Assembly (NCBI RefSeq): GCF_034137685.1
Contig: NZ_CP139418.1
Location: 461,001 to 525,000, forward strand
Length of the DNA stretch: 64,000 nucleotides
Origin: Streptococcus sp. S1
GTDB taxonomy: Bacteria > Bacillota > Bacilli > Lactobacillales > Streptococcaceae
Direction: 5' to 3'
Shown here in pieces: positions 1 through 8,364 of this stretch (its first letter is position 1; each line of letters opens with the position of its first letter). The position numbers were made by a program, and so were the translations under genes. Below the pieces are notes generated by a model. That model saw only the letters and a program-made list of their open reading frames with translations, had not been told where the DNA came from and made no database searches.

Positions 1-1367
1 TCCAAAGTAGTTTGAATACAGGAAATAACTTGACACAACTGCAAAATGCAGCCAATCAAGTTTTACCGACAGCTTCTTCAACCTTGACAGACTTGTCAAG
101 TGGCTTGTCTAAGATCCAATCCGCAGTTAGTGGACAATTGTTGCCAGCTAGCCAAACCATCAGTCAAGGGGTCGGCGCTTATACAGCTGGTGTTGATAAA
201 ATTGCTAGTGGGGCAACCCAACTTCAGACGAATAGCAGTACTTTAACAAATGGGGCTAGTCAGTTAGCAGCAGGTATTGGTCAACTAGATAGTAAATCAT
301 CAGAATTACTTGCAGGAAGCAATCAATTAGCTTCTGGTCTAGGTGAGTTAAATGGGAAGATGCCTGCCTTGACATCAGGCATGAATCAACTGGCTTCAGG
401 CGCGACTCAATTAACAGGTAAGTCGGGTGAATTGGTTGCCGGTGCTGGAAAATTAGCTGACGGTGTAGGACAATTGAACAGCAAAACTCCAGAATTGGCA
501 GGTGGTGTCAACAAACTTGTCACGGGTGTCAATCAGTTGACAGAAAAATCAAGTCAATTGGTGACTGGGACTGATAAACTAGCCGACGGTGCAAATCAAA
601 TCTCAGATGGGTCTAGCAAATTAGCAGCAGGTGGCCAAGCATTGACAAATGGTTTAGGTGAATTAGCAACAGGAAGCCAAACCTTGAGTCAAGGATTAAA
701 CGATGCTAAGGGACAATTGAATGTGGCTACAACTGAAAAAGAAAACGCTAAAACCTTAGCAGATCCTGTCACTTTGTCTAAAACAGACCATGACAATACC
801 CCTGTGAATGGTGTCGGAATGGCTCCTTATATGATCTCGGTAGCTCTCTTTGTTTGTGCCTTGTCAACCAACATGATCTTTGCAAAATTACCATCCGGTC
901 GTCATCCTGAAAGTCGCTGGGCATGGTTTAAATCTCGCTTTGAGGTCAATGGAACGATTGCGGTGATTGCAGGAGTCTTGGTCTATGGTGCCGTTCACTT
1001 AATTGGTTTATCAGCCAATCATGAAATGGCTACGCTCTTCCTTTGTGTGATTGGTAGTGTGGCCTTCATGTCCATCGTGACTGCTTTGACAACATGGCAA
1101 AGAAAGATCGGTGCATTCCTTTCCTTGATCCTCTTGCTCTTGCAATTGGCTTCTAGTGCAGGAACCTATCCTCTTGCTTTGACAAATGGCTTTTTCCAAG
1201 CCATTCATCCATTCTTGCCAATGAGTTATACCGTTTCTGGTCTTCGTCAAACGATTTCGATGACAGGAGAAATTGGGAATCAAGTGGCCTTTCTTCTGAT
1301 AACCATTGTTCTTTTTGCAGGGCTAGGAATGTGGTTCTATAATCCAAAAAAATATGAAGAGGACTAA
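1..1367 (+). CDS. YhgE/Pip-family membrane protein, C-terminal part (partial at left edge)
   Basis: The frame is open to the first bases of the window, so this is the C-terminal part of a longer gene; the TTG at 12 is not a real start. The first ~240 residues are a run of degenerate heptads of the xxxLxxG type (blocks such as ASQLAAGIGQL and SNQLASGLGEL), typical of YhgE/Pip (phage infection protein) homologues. About five membrane segments follow, resembling the C-terminal half of an ABC-2 type membrane domain. In this family the heptad region is expected outside the membrane between N- and C-terminal membrane parts. Substrate and role are unknown here; some relatives are linked to type VII secretion or phage adsorption. 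A strong terminator follows. Confidence 0.85.
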   Translation, partial: QSSLNTGNNLTQLQNAANQVLPTASSTLTDLSSGLSKIQSAVSGQLLPASQTISQGVGAYTAGVDKIASGATQLQTNSSTLTNGASQLAAGIGQLDSKSSELLAGSNQLASGLGELNGKMPALTSGMNQLASGATQLTGKSGELVAGAGKLADGVGQLNSKTPELAGGVNKLVTGVNQLTEKSSQLVTGTDKLADGANQISDGSSKLAAGGQALTNGLGELATGSQTLSQGLNDAKGQLNVATTEKENAKTLADPVTLSKTDHDNTPVNGVGMAPYMISVALFVCALSTNMIFAKLPSGRHPESRWAWFKSRFEVNGTIAVIAGVLVYGAVHLIGLSANHEMATLFLCVIGSVAFMSIVTALTTWQRKIGAFLSLILLLLQLASSAGTYPLALTNGFFQAIHPFLPMSYTVSGLRQTISMTGEIGNQVAFLLITIVLFAGLGMWFYNPKKYEED

Positions 1368-1375
1368 TCTTCAGG

Positions 1376-1406
1376 AACTCCCAACAGAATGTGTTGGGAG
1401 TTTTTT
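1376..1406 (+). terminator. Rho-independent terminator of the YhgE/Pip gene
   Basis: Eleven-base-pair stem (AACTCCCAACA / TGTTGGGAGTT) with a five-base loop, followed by six T. Confidence 0.9.
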
Positions 1407-1421
1407 GTTTCATGTGAAACA
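1406..1421. other. parS-like palindrome between two convergent terminators
   Basis: TGTTTCATGTGAAACA matches the ParB/Spo0J parS consensus TGTTNCACGTGAAACA except for one centre base (CATGTG instead of CACGTG). It lies between the T-tract of the plus-strand terminator and that of the minus-strand terminator. Part of its outer symmetry could come from those tracts, but the GTTTCA/TGAAAC core is not needed for termination. Confidence 0.45.
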
Positions 1422-1448
1422 AAAATTCTCGCTTGTTTAAGCGAGAAT
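1416..1448 (-). terminator. Terminator of the minus-strand lipoprotein gene
   Basis: Ten-base-pair stem ATTCTCGCTT / AAGCGAGAAT (1425-1434 with 1439-1448). On the minus strand it is followed by a T-rich tract (complement of 1416-1425). It lies just past the stop codon of the gene ending at 1454. Confidence 0.85.
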
Positions 1449-1453
1449 GTTCA

Positions 1454-2137
1454 TTATTTAAAGAAGACAACATCAGGATTCGGTGTAATATAGAGAAGTT
1501 GCTCGTTTTTAAAGACCAGTTGGATGGTGTTGTTTTTATAGGTGTAAATGGTGAGGTCTACTCCGAATTTAGAAGTTTGTTTGAGATCAACAGCTCCCAT
1601 TACAAAGGCGTGAGCTTGTTCCCCTGTGATTTTTCCCTTGTGGTAGAGATCTTTAATATTTTCTAATTCGGTATTTTCAAAAGATTTGGCAATATAAGCA
1701 GGTTCTGTTATTTGTTTCTCTGGCTTTCCAAGGATTTTTTGGACAAGAGCAGGAGTATATCCTTCATAATCTGGCGTCTGGGCAAAAATACTATCACCAT
1801 TTCTAGAGTAGGCCACTTTTAGATTCCCTGTCGCATAAATCTTATCTTTTGGAGCTTCTTGAGCATTTTTAGGGAGTCCTTCGGTTGTGACGATGTCAGA
1901 AGAGGGCTGTGTAGTGGTTGAAGGAGAGCTAGAGGAGTTGCTTGAGTTATTTGAACTAGTTGAACGACTCGGGTGGCTAGAACGACTCGAGCTACTTTTT
2001 TTAAAGGTTTTCTTTTTTGAACTGGTAGTTGTTGGTTCTTTTTTAAAGTTGATCTTAAGATCCGGCACACAGGCTGATAGAAAAAGAAGAGACAGCAAGA
2101 GTGTGAAGAAAAGAGGGAGTATTTGTTTTTTCATCAT
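1454..2137 (-). CDS. Lipoprotein with serine-rich linker, possibly DUF4947 type
   Basis: 227 residues. A lipoprotein signal peptide (MMKKQ, hydrophobic core, lipobox LSAC with Cys near residue 23) indicates attachment to the outer face of the membrane. A low-complexity Ser/Thr/Lys-rich linker covers roughly residues 35-80 and a folded C-terminal domain of about 140 residues follows. I think this domain resembles DUF4947 of streptococci, but that is from memory and uncertain. The start ATG is preceded by AAAGGAAC. It is a single-gene unit with its own terminator; the next gene upstream on the same strand also encodes a lipoprotein. Function unknown. Confidence 0.8.
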   Translation of the reverse strand: MMKKQILPLFFTLLLSLLFLSACVPDLKINFKKEPTTTSSKKKTFKKSSSSRSSHPSRSTSSNNSSNSSSSPSTTTQPSSDIVTTEGLPKNAQEAPKDKIYATGNLKVAYSRNGDSIFAQTPDYEGYTPALVQKILGKPEKQITEPAYIAKSFENTELENIKDLYHKGKITGEQAHAFVMGAVDLKQTSKFGVDLTIYTYKNNTIQLVFKNEQLLYITPNPDVVFFK

Positions 2138-2188
2138 GTTCCTTTCGATAAGCTGATTGATTTTCTATTCTATCATAAAAAGGGTAAC

Positions 2189-2218
2189 AAAAAAAGGTCA
2201 GGAAGAAATCCTGCCTTT
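2189..2218 (-). terminator. Terminator of the carbohydrate-binding lipoprotein gene
   Basis: Inverted repeat AGGTCAGGA / TCCTGCCTT with a five-base loop. On the minus strand it is followed by a run of seven T. Confidence 0.85.
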
Positions 2219-2226
2219 ATTTGTTA

Positions 2227-3474
2227 TTATGGATGCCCACCTCCAGGTCCACCACCTTGAGGTCCGCCACCGCCTGGAGCCCCACCGCCTCCAGGCATGG
2301 AGTTGACAATTTCCGTTTGTTTTTCACCGTTGATATAGATGTCTCCGCCAGTGTAGGTAGCAGTACCATCAAAGTCGAATCCAGATTGACCCGTTAATTT
2401 AATGGTTCCTCCGGTAACAGTGATATTTCCATTCGAATCAATTGGATCGGTATCGCCTTGGCCAACTTCAACGTTGAGTGTTCCACCATTCATGGTGAAG
2501 AAAATTTCATCTTGGTTGGCATTAGCATTGGCTGCATTGACACCATCATCGGTTGCATAGATGGTGATATCACCACCGTTGATGGTGATCGATTTTCCTT
2601 CGAGACCTTCGACAGACTCTGTCACCTCATAGGTTCCACTATCGATGATCAGATCTCCAGAAGCATGGATTCCGTCGTCTCCTGCGGTGATGGTCATTTT
2701 GTTATCTGAAAGATACATGGTTCCGACCGAAGTATCTTCATCATTATCCACCTTGACTGCATCTTCATCTGCATCGATGGTCATGGTCGTACCAGTGATA
2801 TTGAGTTCGTCATTGACGTTGAAGGCATCTCCTACAGCCGTGATCTTATAGGTTCCACCAGTGATGTGGAGAGTGTCATTGGCCTTGATACCGTTGTTCT
2901 TCTTGGCATCAATGTTGAGCGTACCTGAACCATTGATGGTAAGGTCGCCTTTAGAGAAGATCACTGCATCGGCATCTTCATCATTGTTTGAACTTGAATC
3001 AGACAAGGTATTGGTCGTGCCATCCGCTAGAGTCAGGTAGACATGCCCTGCTTTCGTAGCAGAAATTGGCGCGTTGGTGTTTGTCATGGTAACGCCTTTC
3101 AAGACGATGTGAACATCATCTGAGTCACCTGCTTCGACCTTGATTTGAACCCCATCGGATTCACCAGAGATGATATAGGTTCCAGCCTTTGAGATGGTCA
3201 CAGTTGATCCAGAAACAGCTACGCCGTCACCTGATACACTTGCAGACGAACCAGATAGCTTTACAGTAGAGGCTTTGCTTTCATCATAAGAGCTGTCCTT
3301 GTCCTTATCTGTAAAATAGTTGGAATTGTTTGTTTTATTTTTTGAAGTAGAAGTAGCGGTTGTTTGTGCAGTATTGCTTTTTGTAGTTGATTGTGATGAC
3401 GCCTGGGTACAAGCTGTCAGTAAGGTGAGGGTTGCGGCCCCCGTTAATAAAAATTTCCATTTGTTTGATTTCAT
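2227..3474 (-). CDS. Carbohydrate-binding lipoprotein, Cthe_2159 type
   Basis: 415 residues. The N-terminus has a lipoprotein signal with lipobox LTAC. A Ser/Thr/Asn-rich linker (about residues 25-65) leads into many short repeats of the kind GSGTLNIDA, ADEDAVKVDN and SGDLIIDSGTYEV, as expected of the right-handed beta-helix fold of the Cthe_2159 carbohydrate-binding family. The tail is very rich in Gly and Pro (last ~25 residues). Across Firmicutes this family often sits with VTC-domain and DUF4956 genes, and both start just across the divergent promoter region here. It is probably surface-exposed and glycan-binding; the true ligand is unknown. Confidence 0.85.
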   Translation of the reverse strand: MKSNKWKFLLTGAATLTLLTACTQASSQSTTKSNTAQTTATSTSKNKTNNSNYFTDKDKDSSYDESKASTVKLSGSSASVSGDGVAVSGSTVTISKAGTYIISGESDGVQIKVEAGDSDDVHIVLKGVTMTNTNAPISATKAGHVYLTLADGTTNTLSDSSSNNDEDADAVIFSKGDLTINGSGTLNIDAKKNNGIKANDTLHITGGTYKITAVGDAFNVNDELNITGTTMTIDADEDAVKVDNDEDTSVGTMYLSDNKMTITAGDDGIHASGDLIIDSGTYEVTESVEGLEGKSITINGGDITIYATDDGVNAANANANQDEIFFTMNGGTLNVEVGQGDTDPIDSNGNITVTGGTIKLTGQSGFDFDGTATYTGGDIYINGEKQTEIVNSMPGGGGAPGGGGPQGGGPGGGHP

Positions 3475-3688
3475 AAGCTTTTCCTCTCGTTCAATTGATA
3501 TGCTCCTAGTCTAAAGTTGCTAGCTGAAAGTTTCCTAAAGTTTTTCTGAAAGGAACCTTAACTTTAGTTTTCTTTAAGTTTGGCTTAATGACCAGTTAAG
3601 AAAGTCCCATTAAACTAGAAAGCACGTAAATCGTATTCATACTGACTGAAGGTTAGAAATAATAGATCCCCCTTAAAGGAGAAGAAAC
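3475..3688. promoter_or_regulatory. Divergent control region with helix-phased direct repeats
   Basis: This 214-base gap between the minus-strand lipoprotein and the plus-strand VTC gene holds two sets of phased repeats. One set has ten-base period: CTGAAAGTTT (3524-3533), CCTAAAGTTT (3534-3543), TTCTGAAAGG (3544-3553), with a related CTAAAGTT at 3511. The other has eleven-base period: TTTAAG (3573), CTTAAT (3584), GTTAAG (3595). Such spacing suits OmpR/PhoB-family response regulators. A weak -10 (CATACT, 3638-3643) precedes the VTC gene without a good -35, consistent with activator dependence. Confidence 0.55.
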
Positions 3689-4468
3689 ATGAAAAAAACA
3701 ATTGAGACAAGTTTCAAACGAATCGAAACAAAATATATCGTCGCAAAAGATGACGTGAAGGACTTGATTAAAGACTTAAAAGAATACGTCGTAGAAGATG
3801 ATTACCCAACCTCAACCATTTCAAACATTTATTTTGATACGGAAAATTTTGATGTCATTCAAGATGCTCTTGCCAAACAACATAGCCGCGAAAAAATTCG
3901 GATGCGGACTTATATAGAAAAACCTCAAGCAGACAGTCCAGTGTTTCTAGAGGTGAAGTCAAAAGATGAAGAAGGAATTGGCCATAAATTCCGTCTAGTT
4001 GCCACTTCGCAAGCCATTATCAACTTGATGACAGATGGGAAAGTAGATCATCAGATACAAGATCCAGACTTAGTAGAAGAGATTCAGAGATTGCGCAAAC
4101 GTTATGGTCATCGATTGGAACCGCGGATGTTCATTTACTACGATCGCTTGTCTCTCAAAGAAAAGAAATCCATTCAGGGTTATCCTTATCAGAAGATTCG
4201 CGTGACAATCGATCAAAACCTAGTCTTTCGAGATCAGGCTGTTAGCCTTTTTGATGGGAAGAAAGGAGAACCTCTACTAGAGGATGACTTCGTGATCATG
4301 GAAATTAAGGCTCCTGGCCAAGAACCTCAATGGTTAAAGGATATTTTAGAGAAGTATGGTTTGGTCAAACAGAAATTTTCGAAATACAGTTGTGCCTACC
4401 ATAAGTCACAAGGCTTAGACTATGCCCCAAGACCAGTTCAAGAAACGGTAGGTGCTGCCTATGTCTAA
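3689..4468 (+). CDS. VTC-domain protein (polyphosphate polymerase-like fold)
   Basis: 259 residues, preceded by a strong AAAGGAGAA ribosome site. The sequence carries the conserved charged positions of the VTC/CYTH tunnel domain: FKRIETKYIV near the N-terminus, KIRMRTY, FLEVKSK, MFIYYDRLSL, VTIDQNLVFR and IMEIKAPG near the C-terminus. In yeast Vtc4 this fold makes polyphosphate from ATP. The bacterial versions paired with DUF4956 membrane proteins have not been firmly assigned, so the product could be polyphosphate or another nucleotide-dependent product. It is cytoplasmic, with no signal peptide. Its stop overlaps the start of the membrane partner, implying translational coupling. Confidence 0.85.
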   Translation: MKKTIETSFKRIETKYIVAKDDVKDLIKDLKEYVVEDDYPTSTISNIYFDTENFDVIQDALAKQHSREKIRMRTYIEKPQADSPVFLEVKSKDEEGIGHKFRLVATSQAIINLMTDGKVDHQIQDPDLVEEIQRLRKRYGHRLEPRMFIYYDRLSLKEKKSIQGYPYQKIRVTIDQNLVFRDQAVSLFDGKKGEPLLEDDFVIMEIKAPGQEPQWLKDILEKYGLVKQKFSKYSCAYHKSQGLDYAPRPVQETVGAAYV

Positions 4469-5144
4469 TCTATTTGATTCTATTTTTAATAATGCTACAG
4501 CAACGGTGGATCCGGTGCGCTTACTGCTGGCCCTTTTGGTCAGCCTCTTTCTAGGGATGGCCCTATCTTGGACCTATAAATACCGAACGCTTTACACTCG
4601 AGAGTTTGTCATTAGTTTGACCTTGCTTCCTTGTATGATGACCTTAGTGATCTTTTTGGTCAATGGAAGTTTGGGAACCTCGATTGCAGTGGCAGGGACC
4701 TTTAGTTTGATCCGTTTTCGTTCGGCTACGAGTGGTTCTAGAGAGTTGATTGCCATTTTCTTAGCTATGATTATAGGACTGGCAGCTGGATCTGGCTATC
4801 TTTTATTGGCGATTTTATCAACCCTTTCTTTACTAGGGGTGTGGCTGGTATTAGAGAACAAACAGAGTAAGGCAGACTATCAACGACGCCGCCATTTGAC
4901 TATTACCGTCTCAAAACAGGATTCTGTTGCAGAACAAATCAGCCAGTTGTTAGACCAAAGTTGTTCAGAAATTGACTTTATTTCTGTCACAACGGCCCAA
5001 GCTGGAGAACAACTGACCTTGAACTATGAGGTAAATATGAAATCGAACATCGATGATTTTGGCCTTGCCAATCTATTGATTAGCGAGATTGAAAATTGTG
5101 ATGTCGCTCTGACAAAGAAAGCGAAGAAAAGAAAGAATCTATAA
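4461..5144 (+). CDS. DUF4956 membrane protein, partner of the VTC protein
   Basis: About 227 residues from the ATG at 4461, which overlaps the VTC stop by eight bases. A GTG at 4452 is an alternative but is a less likely start. Three to four membrane segments fill roughly residues 15-130, with the conserved SLIRFRSATSGSRELIAIFLA stretch of DUF4956 between them. A soluble C-terminal domain of about 90 residues follows and resembles the MgtC/SapB-like cytoplasmic tail often found after this membrane part. The constant pairing with VTC proteins suggests that the two form a membrane-bound enzyme complex. Biochemical role unproven. Confidence 0.8.
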   Translation: MSNLFDSIFNNATATVDPVRLLLALLVSLFLGMALSWTYKYRTLYTREFVISLTLLPCMMTLVIFLVNGSLGTSIAVAGTFSLIRFRSATSGSRELIAIFLAMIIGLAAGSGYLLLAILSTLSLLGVWLVLENKQSKADYQRRRHLTITVSKQDSVAEQISQLLDQSCSEIDFISVTTAQAGEQLTLNYEVNMKSNIDDFGLANLLISEIENCDVALTKKAKKRKNL

Positions 5145-5147
5145 CGG

Positions 5148-5173
5148 CTATCCTACTTTGAGGATAGTTTTTT
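5148..5173 (+). terminator. Terminator of the VTC-DUF4956 operon
   Basis: Seven-base-pair stem CTATCCT / AGGATAG with a six-base loop, then six T. Confidence 0.9.
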
Positions 5174-5178
5174 AGGGT

Positions 5179-5210
5179 TTTAAGAACTTTTTAAGAAAAA
5201 GTGGTATACT
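5179..5210 (+). promoter_or_regulatory. CiaR-type promoter of the S41 peptidase gene
   Basis: TTTAAG (5179-5184), five bases, TTTAAG (5190-5195), nine bases, then -10 TATACT (5205-5210). The direct repeat TTTAAG-N5-TTTAAG is exactly the published pneumococcal CiaR binding motif, and its position over the -35 region matches CiaR-activated promoters. Confidence 0.7.
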
Positions 5211-5237
5211 GTTTCTAAAAAATTGAAGGAATCCTTT

Positions 5238-6497
5238 ATGAAAAAGACTGCTATTTTTGAAGATGTCGTCTCTATTATGACCCATGATTCATCTACCAGC
5301 AAGGATCGAAAAGGATGCGATCCAGAGCCTTTTCGAGAAAACATTACAGATGATATGACAGATGATGCCTTTCTCTATCAAGTTAAGGCTTACCTAGCTA
5401 GTTTTGGGGTGATCGGGCATGTTTCCTTTCGAGATAAAAAGGCCAGTCAAAAAGGGTTCCTTTTGAGAATAAATGGACAGAAACTGTATGTTGAGGAAGC
5501 TAATGAAGATACGGGTCTTCAAGTAGGAGATCAGATCCTAGCTCTGGATGGAAGTGACTTGGATCAGATAGCTTCTCTTCATAAAGCCTATTTTATCAGC
5601 AAGACCCCAGAAAGACATTATAGAGAATGGGCAGATTTGGTCTCTCAGTCAACGAGTGTCACCCTGCTTCGAGAAGGGATAGAAAAGACCATTAAAGTAG
5701 TACCCAGTCGAGAACCGATCCAGGATCAGATTTTTTGGAAACGATTAGACGATGAGATTCTTTATCTTCGTCTGGATAACTTTATGGATGAAGGAGCCAT
5801 TAGTCGGGTATATCAAGAGTGTTTACCTATGATGACGGAAGTCAAGTTTCTTATCATTGATGTCCGACAGAACGGCGGAGGGACAGACTCTTTATATATC
5901 CCTCTATTACATCTAGCCTTAGAGAAGGATCAGGGCTATGATTCGCTTGACTGGGACGATGATGGCATGGAAATTCTCTATACGGAACGCAATGTTGACC
6001 TGCGCTTGAAAGACTTTGAGGACTGGATGCAACAGGAAGAAATTAGCCCTGAAACAGTTAAGCTGCTTGAAGATATGAAAGAGAATTTGATCCACCATCG
6101 GGGGAAAGGCTATGTAACATATCAGCAAGAAAGCGAGGAATTCTTCCCAGAGGTTAGAGGTGGCCACTATCCTGAACAGATCTTTATCTTATCAGATATT
6201 TATTGTGCTTCATCTGGGGATAACTTTGTTCAGATGATGAAGCAGTTTAAGAAGGTAACGGTGGTGGGTCGACCAACTCTCGGAATTCTAGACTACTCTA
6301 ATTGTTGTACGGTTGATTATGATAATTTTTGTTTAATGTTTCCCACTTCTCGCTGTTTAAGCGTGGATCAAGGTAAAGGAATGACGGATCAGGGTGTTCT
6401 ACCAGATATAGAAATTCCTTGGACACCTAGCCATTTCGAGAGAGATGTGGATCTGGACAAGTGTCTGGAGTTGATTCATCAGGGGACTGTGAAATAG
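5238..6497 (+). CDS. S41-family (C-terminal-processing-like) peptidase, cytoplasmic
   Basis: 419 residues from the ATG at 5238, which has GAAGGAA upstream; the in-frame TTG at 5223 lies upstream of that ribosome site. No signal peptide or membrane segment is visible, unlike secreted CtpA proteases. The middle part contains a PDZ-like stretch (GLQVGDQILALDG, about residues 95-107). The C-terminal half is the S41 domain, with DVRQNGGGTDSLY and the nucleophile region YCASSGDNFVQMM, followed by GRPTLGILDYSN. A peptide substrate cannot be named. It is a monocistronic unit between a terminator and the dlt promoter, with a CiaR-type box suggesting cell-envelope stress control. Confidence 0.8.
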   Translation: MKKTAIFEDVVSIMTHDSSTSKDRKGCDPEPFRENITDDMTDDAFLYQVKAYLASFGVIGHVSFRDKKASQKGFLLRINGQKLYVEEANEDTGLQVGDQILALDGSDLDQIASLHKAYFISKTPERHYREWADLVSQSTSVTLLREGIEKTIKVVPSREPIQDQIFWKRLDDEILYLRLDNFMDEGAISRVYQECLPMMTEVKFLIIDVRQNGGGTDSLYIPLLHLALEKDQGYDSLDWDDDGMEILYTERNVDLRLKDFEDWMQQEEISPETVKLLEDMKENLIHHRGKGYVTYQQESEEFFPEVRGGHYPEQIFILSDIYCASSGDNFVQMMKQFKKVTVVGRPTLGILDYSNCCTVDYDNFCLMFPTSRCLSVDQGKGMTDQGVLPDIEIPWTPSHFERDVDLDKCLELIHQGTVK

Positions 6498-6564
6498 AAT
6501 AGGATTTCAACCAGAAAACTGATTAAAAAAAAATGCTTTCGTTAAACGGCTTGAATGATCTGAA

Positions 6565-6633
6565 ATGATAACGTTTTCTACCACATTCTCACTATGTTTA
6601 AAATTGCTTACTTGGTATAAAAAATGGTAAAAT
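6565..6633 (+). promoter_or_regulatory. dlt operon promoter with upstream cre-like site
   Basis: -35 TTGCTT (6604-6609), 18-base spacer, extended -10 TGGTAAAAT (TAAAAT at 6628-6633). Upstream at 6565-6579 ATGATAACGTTTTCT matches the CcpA cre consensus with one mismatch. No TTTAAG-N5-TTTAAG repeat is seen here, although dlt is reported under CiaR in pneumococcus. Confidence 0.55.
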
Positions 6634-6666
6634 AGTGAATAACAATCAAAATGAAGAGTGAAACTT

Positions 6667-6795
6667 ATGAAACATAAAACACTTTATAAATTTATCGGGC
6701 AGACGGTCTTGTATTTCGCCATTTTCCTAGCCCTACTTTATTTCTTTAGTTACCTTGGTCAAGGTCAGGGTGGCTTTATCTACAACGAATTTTAG
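6667..6795 (+). CDS. dltX: DltX, small membrane protein of the D-alanylation system
   Basis: A 42-residue protein. It begins MKHKTLYKFIGQ, has one hydrophobic segment (about residues 13-29) and ends QGGFIYNEF. The length, single helix and conserved FIYNEF-type C-terminus are those of DltX, which precedes dltA in Firmicutes dlt operons and is needed for D-alanine transfer to teichoic acids. In recent models its C-terminal residues help carry D-alanine from DltC/DltB to the outside acceptor. The dltA start lies 18 bases after its stop. Confidence 0.92.
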   Translation: MKHKTLYKFIGQTVLYFAIFLALLYFFSYLGQGQGGFIYNEF

Positions 6796-6813
6796 AAAAG
6801 GAGACTCCTAACC

Positions 6814-8364
6814 GTGTCAAACCAACCAATTACTGATATGATCGAGACAATTGAACGTTATGCGCAACTACAACCAGACTATCCGGTTTACAATGTCCTT
6901 GGTGAGGAGCATACCTATGGCCAATTGAAGGCTGATTCAGATAGCTTGGCTGCCCACATCGACCAAATGGGACTTCCTGAAAAGTCACCTGTAGTGGTCT
7001 TTGGTGGACAAGAATATGAAATGTTAGCAACCTTTGTGGCCTTGACAAAATCTGGCCATGCCTATATCCCAATTGATAGCCACTCTGCCTTGGAGCGCGT
7101 GTCTGCCATTGTTGAAGTAGCAGAGCCAAGCTTGATTATTGCCATCAATGAATTTCCATTGGAAAACCCAGCTGCTCTAATCATGTCCTTGGAACAAGTG
7201 CGTGAAGCTTATGCGGCTCAGAATGCCTATGGCTTGCAACATCCGGTCAAAGGGGATGATAACTACTACATCATCTTTACCTCAGGGACAACTGGGAAAC
7301 CAAAAGGGGTGCAAATTTCGCACGATAACTTGCTCAGCTTTACCAACTGGATGATTACGGACAAGGAATTTGCAACGCCAGAGCGTCCGCAAATGTTGGC
7401 GCAACCACCGTATTCTTTTGACTTGTCTGTCATGTACTGGGCACCGACCTTAGCTCTTGGAGGAACGCTTTTTGCTCTTCCATCAGCTATCACTCAAGAC
7501 TTCAAACAACTCTTTGCGACGATCTTTTCTCTTCCGATTGCTATCTGGACTTCAACACCATCTTTTGCAGATATGGCCATGTTGTCTGAAGATTTCAATG
7601 CTGAAAAAATGCCAGGGATCACCCATTTCTACTTTGATGGGGAAGAGTTGACCGTTAAAACCGCTCAGAAATTGCGCGAGCGTTTCCCAAATGCGCGCAT
7701 CATCAATGCTTACGGGCCAACAGAAGCAACAGTTGCTTTGTCGGCAGTTGCTATTACAGATGAGATGTTAGCGACTCTTAAACGCTTGCCAATAGGCTAT
7801 ACCAAAGAAGATTCTCCGACCTTCATCATTGATGAGGAAGGGAACAAATTGCCAAATGGAGAGCAAGGGGAGATTATCGTGTCTGGACCGGCTGTTTCAA
7901 AAGGTTATATGAATAATCCAGAGAAAACAGCGGAAGCCTTCTTCGAATTTGAAGGTCTTCCAGCCTACCATACGGGAGATGTCGGAACCATGACGGACGA
8001 AGGCCTCCTTCTCTATGGTGGACGGATGGACTTCCAAATCAAATTTAACGGTTATCGTATCGAGCTAGAGGATGTCTCTCAAAACTTGAACAAATCGAAG
8101 TATATTGACTCAGCAGTCGCAGTGCCGCGCTATAATAAAGATCACAAAGTCCAAAATCTCTTGGCCTATGTCATCTTAAAAGAGGGCGTCAAAGAACAAT
8201 TTGAGCGCGAAATTGATATCACGAAAGCCATTAAGGAAGATTTAGAAAACATCATGATGTCTTATATGATGCCTTCAAAATTCCTCTATCGTGACAGCCT
8301 GCCATTAACACCAAACGGGAAAATCGACATCAAAGGGTTGATTAGCGAGGTTAACAACCGATGA
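6814..8364 (+). CDS. dltA: D-alanine--D-alanyl carrier protein ligase DltA
   Basis: 516 residues from a GTG start behind AAAAGGAGA. It activates D-alanine with ATP and loads it on the phosphopantetheine arm of DltC in the cytoplasm. Adenylation-domain motifs are in order: [18 protein letters not shown] (P-loop, about residue 150), [13 protein letters not shown] (about 293), YHTGDVG (about 387), [19 protein letters not shown] (hinge, about 406) and [14 protein letters not shown] with the catalytic Lys near the C-terminus. Length is normal for the family. Its end overlaps dltB by four bases (ATGA), showing translational coupling. Confidence 0.97.
   Translation: MSNQPITDMIETIERYAQLQPDYPVYNVLGEEHTYGQLKADSDSLAAHIDQMGLPEKSPVVVFGGQEYEMLATFVALTKSGHAYIPIDSHSALERVSAIVEVAEPSLIIAINEFPLENPAALIMSLEQVREAYAAQNAYGLQHPVKGDDNYYIIFTSGTTGKPKGVQISHDNLLSFTNWMITDKEFATPERPQMLAQPPYSFDLSVMYWAPTLALGGTLFALPSAITQDFKQLFATIFSLPIAIWTSTPSFADMAMLSEDFNAEKMPGITHFYFDGEELTVKTAQKLRERFPNARIINAYGPTEATVALSAVAITDEMLATLKRLPIGYTKEDSPTFIIDEEGNKLPNGEQGEIIVSGPAVSKGYMNNPEKTAEAFFEFEGLPAYHTGDVGTMTDEGLLLYGGRMDFQIKFNGYRIELEDVSQNLNKSKYIDSAVAVPRYNKDHKVQNLLAYVILKEGVKEQFEREIDITKAIKEDLENIMMSYMMPSKFLYRDSLPLTPNGKIDIKGLISEVNNR

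Noticed and set aside
2227..2305. Gly/Pro-rich tail as a collagen-like domain
   Set aside because: Glycine runs do not keep a Gly-x-y period; it is a flexible tail.
3409..3474. Short plus-strand frames opposite the lipoprotein genes (1887-2156, 2458-2851, 3320-3514)
   Set aside because: Antisense shadows of repetitive, Ser- and Asp-rich coding sequence.
6601..6620. CiaR site in front of dlt
   Set aside because: TTTAAA is not followed at the right distance by a second TTTAAG-like hexamer.
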